Shown piece after piece: positions 1-8,322 of a stretch of DNA of 15,051 bases. Below the pieces are notes generated by a model. That model was not told the DNA's origin. It made no database searches and worked only from the letters and a program-made list of their open reading frames with translations. Origin of the DNA: Bacteroidota bacterium (GTDB taxonomy: Bacteria > Bacteroidota > Bacteroidia > AKYH767-A > OLB10); NCBI GenBank assembly GCA_016717325.1, contig JADKFV010000046.1:1-15051 (forward strand), written 5' to 3'. Position 1 is the stretch's first letter. Every line of letters starts with the position of its first letter. Made by a program: the position numbers and the translations under genes.

Positions 1-93
1 TGAATGTATTAGTTAGTAACAATCGTATATTCGATTAAATTCGTAATTAGTTGCAGAGAAAATCTATTGATTAAATTTATGTAGTTTTGAAAG

Positions 94-649
94 TTAGCGT
101 ACAATTTTTCTATCGTACTTGCTCGAAATATTAATCATTACACGCATACCATTGTCTGTTACTTTTTTATTTATGTTTGAATAAACGGCAATGCCAATAC
201 CGAGGTCTTCGAGTGGTTTAAAAATAAATGGCATGTTGGCGCTAACGCCCAGGGCAGAAAAAAACTTTCCATTCGGGAGAAAACCACTTTGATATGCCGG
301 GCCAATAAACATTCCGTATAGAAATAATCTGTTGCGCACTGCATACCCTGCAGCAATATGAAATGAGTATAAGGAGAACTCGCTTTGGTAAATCACAAAA
401 CTCTGAACACCACCCTGCAAATACATTTTTCCAACAGCACGTGTGTAATCAAAAGTATAATTGCGTCCATTACCAAAACTTCCCAATCGTTCCATAGTGA
501 AAACCTACGCCAAGGTTTCCCCATTCGTAATGTTTTACAGGCTTTTTATTTGTGGTTGATTGCGCATCTAAATATTGCACAACAAACATGAATGCCATTG
601 TCAATATTATAACATTCACCTTATACCAAGGCTTTGATTTGATAAGCAT
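94..649 (-). pseudogene. Small exported envelope protein, frameshifted
   Basis: Two overlapping minus-strand frames together make one protein of about 184 residues. The first part begins at the ATG at 647-649 with a signal peptide: MLIKSK, a hydrophobic stretch, then a likely cleavage site near YLDAQS. It stops after GTIGKFW. The second frame continues with GSFGNGRNYTF and a run of short alternating hydrophobic and aromatic segments that look like beta-strands of an outer-membrane barrel. Removing one base from the GGG at 482-484 joins them as GTI-GSFGNG. The start was placed at 649 rather than 703 because it opens directly on the signal peptide and leaves 25 bp after the preceding lipoprotein gene, probably the same operon. 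I do not recognise the family, and the barrel idea is inference. The shift may be a real mutation or a base-calling error. Confidence 0.6.
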
Positions 650-674
650 ATTTTGTGTAAAATTCAATTGTGAC

Positions 675-2198
675 TTATTGGTCTTTACGTTCAATAGCGC
701 CAATATCGGCAGGTAAAAACATATTGCGATCGGTAGTTCTTAAATCGTATTGCAATATTGGATGCAATGGAGAACAGCAAGTGCTATCAGCTTTGTTTTT
801 TGCAAATGCCATTGTATCGAGCGAAAAATCTCCATCGTTGGTATTCTTAAAATCGGGATCGCTGTTTTTATATATCATTTTAAAATGATTAGGATCTGTA
901 ATGCTAAAATCCGATTTCACTTTTATAATATCATGGTCGAAAAAATAAAAATCGTCACCACCAGGTTTCATTTCCACTTCAATTTCGTTTTCGTTGTTGC
1001 CATAAATTATACAATTGCGAAACAATGCTTTGTTCATATCGAAGCTAATAATATTATCGTTATTATCTAATGTATAATTGTTGAGATAAATGGATGGAGT
1101 AGTGCGTTGCCCATATTTCCAATAGTTGGCAAACGTGCAATGATTAAATTCGTAAGTGCCGCCAAGCGATAACGCTGCACAATACGAAGCACAATTCGAA
1201 ATCACACAATTATTCATTACGAAGTTATGATAACGCGCAAATACACCGGCACCACTCATGTTAGAAATGGTAGTATTATTTACCATAACAGATTTGTCAT
1301 TACTGGTATCGGAATTATTATCGAACAGGGTTTCGATTTGTAATCCAATAAAGCCATTTTTTATTTCGGCATAATTTATTTCGTTGCCGAATGCGCCATC
1401 ATTTATCCAAATGCGATCCCATTGTCCGGGCTTGTCGGCATAGTAACTTTCGAGGCGTGTGCCACCAAACTTTACCGGTTCATCTTTGGTGCCCATTATT
1501 TTTATACAACCACCACGATAAACCCACAAGCCGGAACCATTATAAAAATAAATTTTTGTGCCCTTAGAAATTTTCAAAACGCAAAGTGAATCGACAACGG
1601 CATAACCAAAAATAACATAAGGCAAAACATTATCCCACTCAGCTAAATTATTTACGCATGGAATAATGGAAAGAGGAGGGAGGCCGGGAATATTTAAATC
1701 GGCACGAATGAAATGTGCATTTTGTCCCCATGCTACCAAATCAACATCCTGAATATTTCCATTGGTTTCAAAAATAATGGAGTCGGCAACAATGAATGGA
1801 AGATTAGCAGACGAAGGATCGATGGTGACTTCAACAAAAATAAACATACTATCGTTCGCACCAATTTCAATATCATTGAATTTTGTGCCCGGTACACCGT
1901 CTACATTTAAACGGAAATAGGAACTATTTGTATTTGACAAACGTATACTTGATATGTTGATAGGTTGTGAATTGTTATTATAAACCAGCAACTGTTGATT
2001 GGTAGAACCGAAGGTGACAAACACGGTATCGAACACAATAGTATCGGCACTGAAATCTAATTTTGCACTTGCATCGGTAATGAGCTTTTCTTTTTTACAA
2101 GAATTAAAAAATATCATGCCCAAGGCAAATGCCAAAACAGTAAAACCTTTGAGTGCAAAAAATAAATGGTGTACGTACTTATTGAGTATTGACTTCAT
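675..2198 (-). CDS. Surface lipoprotein with right-handed beta-helix domain
   Basis: This gene encodes a protein of about 507 residues. The ATG at 2196-2198 (MKSILN) is chosen over an upstream ATG at 2225 because it starts a normal lipoprotein signal: positive residues, a hydrophobic core, and the lipobox FFNSC with Cys34. After the signal, residues of about 40-150 resemble the ASPM/SPD-2/hydin-like or choice-of-anchor Ig folds seen in Bacteroidota surface proteins (DTVFVTFGSTNQQLLVYNN and following). From about 200 to 430 there are repeated short strands rich in Asn with NCVISNC-, NHCTF- and FRNCIIYGN-type turns, typical of a parallel beta-helix. The C-terminus ends with LPADIGAIERKDQ, a common ending of such proteins. 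It is probably anchored in the outer membrane. The ligand or substrate is unknown, and I see no catalytic signature that would make it a polysaccharide lyase. It lies 168 bp after the rluD-type gene, so it may have its own promoter. Confidence 0.75.
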   Translation of the reverse strand: MKSILNKYVHHLFFALKGFTVLAFALGMIFFNSCKKEKLITDASAKLDFSADTIVFDTVFVTFGSTNQQLLVYNNNSQPINISSIRLSNTNSSYFRLNVDGVPGTKFNDIEIGANDSMFIFVEVTIDPSSANLPFIVADSIIFETNGNIQDVDLVAWGQNAHFIRADLNIPGLPPLSIIPCVNNLAEWDNVLPYVIFGYAVVDSLCVLKISKGTKIYFYNGSGLWVYRGGCIKIMGTKDEPVKFGGTRLESYYADKPGQWDRIWINDGAFGNEINYAEIKNGFIGLQIETLFDNNSDTSNDKSVMVNNTTISNMSGAGVFARYHNFVMNNCVISNCASYCAALSLGGTYEFNHCTFANYWKYGQRTTPSIYLNNYTLDNNDNIISFDMNKALFRNCIIYGNNENEIEVEMKPGGDDFYFFDHDIIKVKSDFSITDPNHFKMIYKNSDPDFKNTNDGDFSLDTMAFAKNKADSTCCSPLHPILQYDLRTTDRNMFLPADIGAIERKDQ

Positions 2199-2202
2199 GT
2201 GA

Positions 2203-2210
2203 CAAAAGTA
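2203..2210 (-). promoter_or_regulatory. Possible -7 element abutting the lipoprotein start
   Basis: On the minus strand TACTTTTG fits the Bacteroidota -7 consensus TAnnTTTG, and it ends only 4 nt before the ATG at 2198. A transcript from it would start near or at the start codon, giving a leaderless or almost leaderless mRNA. No good TTG is seen at the -33 distance, so it may be chance. Confidence 0.25.
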
Positions 2211-2219
2211 AAAATATTG

Positions 2220-2237
2220 ATACATAATATAATGTAT
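2220..2237. repeat. Short inverted repeat upstream of lipoprotein gene
   Basis: Perfect 6-bp arms ATACAT and ATGTAT flank a 6-nt AT-rich centre. It sits where the -33 region would lie for the putative -7 element at 2203-2210, so it could be a regulator site. In AT-rich DNA such a short repeat can also arise by chance. Confidence 0.25.
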
Positions 2238-2287
2238 GAAGTGAAAGATTATTGTGATGGAGCTATTTTATGACACATTTATGTTGG

Positions 2288-2307
2288 AATGCAATCAATA
2301 TTGCATT
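2288..2307. repeat. Inverted repeat (hairpin) after the rluD-type gene
   Basis: Perfect 8-bp arms AATGCAAT and ATTGCATT enclose a 4-nt loop CAAT, about 60 nt past the stop of the pseudouridine synthase gene. There is no T-run after it on the minus strand, so it is not a standard terminator. It may stabilise the mRNA end or bind a regulator. Confidence 0.35.
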
Positions 2308-2366
2308 TAGCATTGTGTAAAAATGAATGTATGGAAAAGAAATCAGTAAAATTCGGTGCCAGGATT

Positions 2367-3417
2367 TTACTCTTCATATGTTCGTGAATAGCCGCGCCAC
2401 TTTTCTATCAGCGTGTTAAAGTTTTCGGGCAAAGGGCTTTCGAAAAACATTTCCTTCTTTGTAACAGGATGCACAAAACCTAAAGTGGCAGCATGTAAAG
2501 CCTGGCCGGGAGGCAACGCAAAACAATTTTGTACAAATTGTTTGTATCGTGTAAAAGCAGTGCCGCGCAATATGGCATCACCACCATATTCGAAATCGTT
2601 AAACAAAGGATGCTTTATGTATTTCATGTGCACACGTATTTGATGTGTGCGTCCGGTTTCAAGTTTGCATTCGATGAGGGTGGTGTATAAAAATTTTTCT
2701 AAAACTTTATAATGTGTCACAGCATGTTTTCCATATTCGCCATTTGGAAATACATCCATCATTTTTCGATTTGCAATATTGCGTCCCACATTTCCGGTTA
2801 CAGTGCCTTCAGCATTGTCAAAATCGCCCCATACCAAAGCAATGTACTTTCGTTGAGATGTACGTTCGAAAAATTGTTTTGCTAAATGTGATAAAGCATA
2901 TTCGGTTTTGGCAATCACAAGCAAGCCCGAAGTATTTTTATCGATGCGATGCACAAGACCCGGCCGTATGGAATCGGATTTTATAACCTGATCCTTTAGT
3001 TCAGGATGAAAGTGACAAAGCATTGCATTCACAAGTGTGTTGCGGTAGTTGCCATATGCCGGATGCACCACCATTCCTACAGGTTTATCAACCACCACTA
3101 AAGTATCATCTTCGTAAATAATATTTATGGGAATATCATCGGCATATAATTCTATTTCGCGGGGGGTGTGCAAGTACAATGGAAATAACATCGAGCGGTT
3201 TTACTTTATAACTCGACTTTACAGTTTTACCATTAACCAAAACATTGTTTGCATCAATGGCAGCCTGCACTTTATTGCGCGATGTATTCTCGAGGCGGCC
3301 AAATAAAAATTTATCTATCCTAACAAGCGACTGTCCTTTATCAACTACAATTCTAAAATGTTCGAACAGTTCATCTTGTTCTTCAACTACAAGCGCGTCA
3401 TCTTTATCTTCTATCAT
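2367..3417 (-). pseudogene. rluD: RluA/RluD-family 23S rRNA pseudouridine synthase, frameshifted
   Basis: The family isomerises uridines in 23S rRNA helix 69 to pseudouridine. The first frame (ATG at 3415-3417) gives an S4 RNA-binding domain at residues of about 28-80, with VRIDKFLFGRLENTSRNKVQ and VNGKTVKSSYKVKPLDVI. It runs out at a TGA at 3136-3138. The second frame gives the catalytic domain: IIYEDDTLVVVDKPVGMVVH, then HRIDKNTSG with the catalytic Asp at 2940-2942, and ETGRTHQIRVHM. Dropping one base from the six-base run at 3161-3166 joins them as VLAHPREIELYADD and gives about 347 residues, normal for RluD with an S4 domain. The ATG overlaps the stop of the synthase gene by 4 nt (ATGA), so translation is probably coupled. 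The gene is normally housekeeping, which makes sequence error or tolerated frameshifting more likely than true loss. The RluD assignment within the RluA family is from similarity of motifs only. Confidence 0.85.
3161..3166 (-). other. Homopolymer run at the rluD frameshift
   Basis: The plus strand shows six G, read as C6 on the mRNA in codons CAC CCC CCG. Moving forward by one base here restores the catalytic frame. CCC-C is a site known to be prone to +1 slippage of tRNA-Pro, and homopolymers are also where sequencers miscount. Confidence 0.7.
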
Positions 3418-6400
3418 AATTGTGCTTCCACTTTGGGTTTATTTATTTTGTGCATTAATTGCAAATGCATTTGCATTAGTTTCAATTGTTCCTGCACAAG
3501 TGATGTTGCTATGGAAGTTTTTTGATTTATTGTTGGAGCAATATTTTTATTGGAAGGTAAATCCAATTTTGTTTCAGTAACAGGAATATCGAGCCAGTGT
3601 CTTTTCTCTTCGAAAGGATAAGTTGTAACAGGAATATGCTTGCGTGTTTCGAGGGCATAATAACTTTTCCAATCGATAATAATATTTTTCAACCACAGAT
3701 GGCCAATTGCCGCACACATTGTTTGCCATTCTAATTTATATTCGTAACGGTCGGGCAAAGATGGGATAGCAAATTGATTTGCCATATCGGTAGCTTGTTG
3801 CTTAGCCATTTGTGTAGCGGTATTTCGCGGACCACATTCGAGTAGTACCATCGATGAATCATCGGCCCACAATTGTTTTACACCTTCGGCAAAGCGCACG
3901 GGAACGCGTAAATGTTTTGTCCAGTATTGAATATCGGTCGCCTGTTCATCGGTTAAAATATTTGCATTCACTGTCGATACAATTGGAATTTGCGGTGCAT
4001 TCAACTTTACTTTTCGTACTACTTTTTCAAAATCGGGAAGCACAGGATCCATCATTGGCGAGTGAAACGCATGTGATGTATGCAATAGTTTGCAGGCAAT
4101 CTCTTCTTTTTCTAATTCTGTTTGTAAAGAAATAATATCTTCAGTAGGGCCCGACACCACACATAATTCTGCACCATTAATTGCAGCAACGGCACAATTT
4201 TTATTCAGTAAAGGTTGCACAGTTTGGTAAGGCATACGCACCGACAACATACTTCCCTTTGGCATGGCTTGCATTAATTTTGCACGCGAACCTACAAGCA
4301 TAATTGCATCATCGAGTGAAAACACTCCGGCAATGCAAGCCGCAACAAACTCGCCAATACTGTGTCCGATAAGTTTAGCCGGTTTTATTCCCCAACTCAT
4401 ATATAACTGTGCAAGCGAGTATCCTATCACAAAAAGTGCAGGTTGTGTGTATTGCGTTTGCTTTAAATTTTCTTCGGCTGCAGCTTCATTTCCATCGGCA
4501 GGATAAAGAATGGCTTTTAAATCTATTTGCAATTGTGTTTTTAAAATATCGAAACACATATCAGCATGTTGGCGAAAAATAATTTCATCGTCATACAATG
4601 CCTTGCCCATATTTACATATTGCGAACCCTGCCCCGGAAACATAAATGCCACAGCCGGAGTTGCACCTTTGTGCTGATAGGTAGACGATAATTTGGGATT
4701 ATTTTTTTCGATTAAATTTATAAGCTCATCGCGGTCACCGTATACGTAGTATTGTTTTGCAGCAAAATGGGCGCGCCCTGTTTGAAACGAAAAAGCAAAG
4801 TCGGCAGGATGGAAGTATTCGTTGCTTTTCAATTCTGTCAGCACTTTTGTTTTATACCGTTGTAATGCTTCATTATTTTTTGCCGATAGCATTAAAGTAT
4901 GAACCGGCCTTGCAATGCCCGATGGCTGAGGCTTTGGTGCTTCTTCTAAAATTAAATGTGCATTGGTGCCACCTACACCAAACGATGATACTCCGGCACG
5001 TAAAGGATTATTTTCGTTGGTCCAGTCCTGCAATTTATCAATAACATGAAATGGAGTATTTTCAAATTTTATCTGCGGATTGGGCGATTGGTAATTGATG
5101 GTTGGCACCAATTTTTTATGTTGCAATTGCAGCACAACTTTTATTAATCCGGCCACACCGGCAGCAGCAGTAAGGTGTCCAAAATTTCCTTTTATTGAAC
5201 CCAATCCCGATGTATGCACCAGTTTATTTTCAAGATTAAATGCCTTTGTTAGACCTTCAACTTCTATAGGATCGCCAATGGGAGTTGCCGTACCATGTGC
5301 TTCTACATAACTTATAGTATCGGCATTTACATTTGCTTTGGCATGTGCCAATGCAATTACCTGTGCTTGTCCATCCACACTGGGCGCGGTAAAACTTGCT
5401 TTGCCACCACCATCATTATTCAATGCACCACCACGAATTACAGCATAAATAGTATCGCCATCACGCACTGCTTCTTTATATCTTTTTAAAACAATAAGTC
5501 CGGCACCATCGCTAAACATGGTACCACGGGCATCTTTATCGAAAGGGCGGCAATGCCCATCGGCACTATTCATGCTTCCTTCGTTGTACGTATATCCACT
5601 CATGATGGGCGATGTGATTGCAACACCACCTGCAATGGCAACATCGCATTTATGCTCGAGTAATTGATCGGTAGCAGTAACTATAGAAACAAGTGAGGTA
5701 CTGCAGGCTGTGTGTATACTCAGGGCAGGGCCTTTCAAATTTAATTCGTAAGCTATGCGTGTAGCGATATAATCTTTTTCGTTCGATGTCATGGTAAGAA
5801 ACTCGCCAACCTGTTCAATTAACTTTGGGTAATGCACTACATTTTTTTGATAATAAGTATTATTTCCGGTTCCGGCATAAACACCTATCAAACCATTATA
5901 AGTATTTGGATTTATTGATGCTCGTTCCAATGCTTCTACCGATAACTGTAACAATATACGATGTTGCGGATCGGTAAGGTCGGCTACTTTAGGATTGATT
6001 CCAAAAAAAGACGCATCGAAATTCTCGGCACCATTAATTATTCCACGTGCTTTAATGTAAGAAGGATCATTTCTTTGTTCGTCATTCACAGAAGGATCTA
6101 ATTCTTCATTCTTAAAAAATGTAACACTCTCTTTGCCCTCCACTAAATTATTCCAAAGTTGTTCAACAGTATTGGCACCGGGAAACCTGCATGCCATGCC
6201 TATTATGGCAATACCATCTTCAACGGTTAAGGGTGCATTACTTTGAGTGTTGGCAAAACGGGTGCGTGTATCTTGTAATTGCGAAGTAAGTGTATCGCCA
6301 TTTTCAACAAAATTTGCCAAGTCGAAAATAGTAGGTGATTGAAACACTTTTGTTACAGGCAAATCATGATAATGCAATTGCAAAAGTGACGAAGTGAATT

Positions 6401-8105
6401 TTAATGCAAGTAAAGAATTACCACCGAGCTCAAAAAAATTATCGTTTATACCAACTTCATTTATTTGCAAAATGGCACACCACATTGCAGCCATAGTTTT
6501 TTGCAATTCGGTTTGGGGCGCAATATATTCTGTGTTCAGTACAGGTCTGTTTATTTCGGGAGCAGGCAATGCTTTACGATCTATTTTTCCACTTGGTGTA
6601 CGGGGCAACTCTGTCATTTGCACATAGGCCGAAGGTTGCATATAATCGGGTAGGAGCGAGGCCACATGGTTACGTAAATCCGTTACATTGTAACTTGAAC
6701 GTTCTTTTGGAACCACATAAGCAATCAGCCTTTTGTTGCCGGCTTGTTCTTCGCGTACAGTTACCGCACATGCATTTACATTGGCATGTTTGGCAATACA
6801 AATCTCTACTTCGCCCAATTCAATTCTATAACCACGAACTTTTACTTGTCCATCAATTCTACCTAAATATTGTATGTTACCATCGGGCAAATATTTTGCA
6901 AGGTCGCCTGTTTTATACAATAAAGTTTTTCCACCATCTGTAGGATTTGGAATAAATCTCTCGGCCGTTAATTCTTTATTATTGATGTATCCGCTTGCAA
7001 GGCAAATGCCCTTGGCAAAAAGTTCGCCTTCGCGATTGTCTTTTATTATTTTACTGTTTTCGTCAAGCAATACTACTTCGCAATTATCAATCGGGTTTCC
7101 AATGGAAGGCAATGCATCCCACTGCGAAGGATTGCCGGTGAGTTTCAAAGCAGTAATGACATGTGTTTCGGTAGGGCCGTAATGATTCCATAAAGTTGCT
7201 TGTTTATTATTGGTAAAAAAATCAACAACATAAGGTGTCACTTGCAATTGTTCACCGGCAGTAATAACTTCGGTAAGTGTGGGAATAATATTTTTATTTG
7301 TAGCTGCTACTTCGGCCAAATGTTGCAATGCAATGAATGGTAAAAACAAACGCGCTATTTTTTGTTCTGCCAAAAATTTTAAAAGGTGAGGCGCATTCAA
7401 TCGCAGTTCATCATCTATCATTACAAGTGTACCACCAACAGCCCATGTGCAAAATATTTCCTGAAACGATACATCGAAACTTATAGGTGCGAATTGCAAA
7501 GTGCTTGAATTTTCGAAAGCGTCTGAATTTTTTATTTGCCATTTAATTAAATTGACCAACGCTGTATGTGGCATGGCTACTCCTTTTGGGTTTCCAGTTG
7601 AGCCCGATGTAAATAAAACATAACATAAATTGCGCGCATCGGTATTAGGCAAATCGAGCGAGGTTCTTTTTTCAGCTTGCTCCACCAAAGTATCAATATC
7701 CAATATATCTAAACCTACATTGCCAAATATTGACGACAGTTCTTTATTAGAAATTAAAAATTTTACCCCGGCAGTTTTTTGCATGTATTGCAATCGCTCT
7801 TGAGGGTATTCAGAATCGAAGGGCACATAAGCTGCACCGCATTTAAGAATCGATAAAACAGCAACGGGTAGTTTGAGCGATCGTGGCAAACATACACCAA
7901 CAAGGCTTCCGGGCTTGATGCCAATTTGATTTAACTGACCGGCAATTTTTGTGGTAATTAATTCTAATTGAGTATAAGTTAATTGCTTGTTATTATATTT
8001 TACCGCAACTGCATTAGGAAAATGTTTTGCACTCAAAGCTACAAAGGCTGTTACATCCTGCGTGATGGTGGTATCAGCTATTTTTGCAAATTGTTCTTTT
8101 TTCAT
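3414..8105 (-). CDS. Hybrid NRPS-PKS synthase, A-T-KS-AT, predicted proline loader
   Basis: This gene encodes a 1563-residue cytoplasmic megasynthase. Adenylation domain (about 20-515): TSGSTGNPKG at 166-175, FDVSFQEIF at 210-218, NHYGPTE at 307-313, YKTGDL at 397-402, and Lys507 in PSGKIDRKAL. Aligned by eye to GrsA, the code residues are D211, V212, Q215, F254, I281, A283, H308, V316, I317 and K507, which resembles proline codes of the DVQxIAHV type. Carrier domain (about 528-600): GGNS with Ser564 for phosphopantetheine. Ketosynthase (about 630-1056): Cys801 in TACSTS, His937 in EAHGTA, His977 in GNFGH. Acyltransferase (about 1150-1440): Ser1249 in GHSIGE and HAFHS at 1345-1349, both malonyl-type. 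A post-AT linker (YPFEEKRHWL) and a terminal helix (about 1533-1553) follow. There is no condensation domain at the start, and no ketoreductase, acyl carrier protein (ACP) or thioesterase. Inference: proline is loaded and extended by one malonyl unit onto a carrier supplied in trans. The product is unknown. Confidence 0.93.
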   Translation of the reverse strand: MKKEQFAKIADTTITQDVTAFVALSAKHFPNAVAVKYNNKQLTYTQLELITTKIAGQLNQIGIKPGSLVGVCLPRSLKLPVAVLSILKCGAAYVPFDSEYPQERLQYMQKTAGVKFLISNKELSSIFGNVGLDILDIDTLVEQAEKRTSLDLPNTDARNLCYVLFTSGSTGNPKGVAMPHTALVNLIKWQIKNSDAFENSSTLQFAPISFDVSFQEIFCTWAVGGTLVMIDDELRLNAPHLLKFLAEQKIARLFLPFIALQHLAEVAATNKNIIPTLTEVITAGEQLQVTPYVVDFFTNNKQATLWNHYGPTETHVITALKLTGNPSQWDALPSIGNPIDNCEVVLLDENSKIIKDNREGELFAKGICLASGYINNKELTAERFIPNPTDGGKTLLYKTGDLAKYLPDGNIQYLGRIDGQVKVRGYRIELGEVEICIAKHANVNACAVTVREEQAGNKRLIAYVVPKERSSYNVTDLRNHVASLLPDYMQPSAYVQMTELPRTPSGKIDRKALPAPEINRPVLNTEYIAPQTELQKTMAAMWCAILQINEVGINDNFFELGGNSLLALKFTSSLLQLHYHDLPVTKVFQSPTIFDLANFVENGDTLTSQLQDTRTRFANTQSNAPLTVEDGIAIIGMACRFPGANTVEQLWNNLVEGKESVTFFKNEELDPSVNDEQRNDPSYIKARGIINGAENFDASFFGINPKVADLTDPQHRILLQLSVEALERASINPNTYNGLIGVYAGTGNNTYYQKNVVHYPKLIEQVGEFLTMTSNEKDYIATRIAYELNLKGPALSIHTACSTSLVSIVTATDQLLEHKCDVAIAGGVAITSPIMSGYTYNEGSMNSADGHCRPFDKDARGTMFSDGAGLIVLKRYKEAVRDGDTIYAVIRGGALNNDGGGKASFTAPSVDGQAQVIALAHAKANVNADTISYVEAHGTATPIGDPIEVEGLTKAFNLENKLVHTSGLGSIKGNFGHLTAAAGVAGLIKVVLQLQHKKLVPTINYQSPNPQIKFENTPFHVIDKLQDWTNENNPLRAGVSSFGVGGTNAHLILEEAPKPQPSGIARPVHTLMLSAKNNEALQRYKTKVLTELKSNEYFHPADFAFSFQTGRAHFAAKQYYVYGDRDELINLIEKNNPKLSSTYQHKGATPAVAFMFPGQGSQYVNMGKALYDDEIIFRQHADMCFDILKTQLQIDLKAILYPADGNEAAAEENLKQTQYTQPALFVIGYSLAQLYMSWGIKPAKLIGHSIGEFVAACIAGVFSLDDAIMLVGSRAKLMQAMPKGSMLSVRMPYQTVQPLLNKNCAVAAINGAELCVVSGPTEDIISLQTELEKEEIACKLLHTSHAFHSPMMDPVLPDFEKVVRKVKLNAPQIPIVSTVNANILTDEQATDIQYWTKHLRVPVRFAEGVKQLWADDSSMVLLECGPRNTATQMAKQQATDMANQFAIPSLPDRYEYKLEWQTMCAAIGHLWLKNIIIDWKSYYALETRKHIPVTTYPFEEKRHWLDIPVTETKLDLPSNKNIAPTINQKTSIATSLVQEQLKLMQMHLQLMHKINKPKVEAQL
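3447..3509 (-). other. C-terminal docking-like helix of the synthase
   Basis: Residues of about 1533-1553 (core LVQEQLKLMQMHLQLM) form an amphipathic Leu/Met/Gln-rich helix after a loose linker rich in Asn, Pro and Thr. Helices of this look often end hybrid NRPS-PKS proteins and serve to dock with the next protein in the line. That would fit the missing acyl carrier protein. The docking role is inferred from composition and position only. Confidence 0.4.
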
Positions 8106-8246
8106 TTTTTAAATTTATTATCGAAATGGCTTTTAAAAAAAACTGCAGATGGAAATAAGCAGCATCAGTTATTAATTTATCAGTTTTTCGAAGGTGTGAA
8201 AGTACAGTACTTTATATTGTTATAAATTATATTTACATGAGTTGGC

Positions 8247-8254
8247 CAAAATTA
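8247..8254 (-). promoter_or_regulatory. Putative -7 element for the synthase gene
   Basis: TAATTTTG on the minus strand matches TAnnTTTG. It lies about 140 nt before the synthase ATG and would give a leader of about 135 nt. No clear TTG is seen at the -33 distance; that stretch is instead occupied by the palindrome at 8252-8273. A weaker candidate, TACTTTCA, lies closer to the gene. Confidence 0.3.
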
Positions 8255-8273
8255 GCTAACACGTGATAGTTAA
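8252..8273. promoter_or_regulatory. Imperfect 22-bp palindrome, possible operator
   Basis: Arms TTAGCTA and TAGTTAA flank a central CACGTG (8260-8265). Nine of eleven symmetric base pairs match. It overlaps the upstream edge of the putative -7 element of the synthase gene and would cover its -33 spacer, a position suited to a repressor or activator dimer. It could also belong to the 3' end of the acyl-CoA reductase transcript, but the stem is AT-rich and lacks a proper T-run. Confidence 0.35.
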
Positions 8274-8322
8274 AAAAGAATCGAAAATGATAAGCATTAT
8301 AAAATTCATTGAATTGAAATGA

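Noticed and set aside
6394..7182. Several plus-strand open frames of 77 to 124 codons across the synthase gene
   Set aside because: They are antisense to conserved adenylation and carrier domains, have low-complexity or unlikely protein content, and lack start signals.
8252..8273. Palindrome as a terminator of the acyl-CoA reductase gene
   Set aside because: The stem is AT-rich with two mismatches, and the T-run behind it is interrupted and short.
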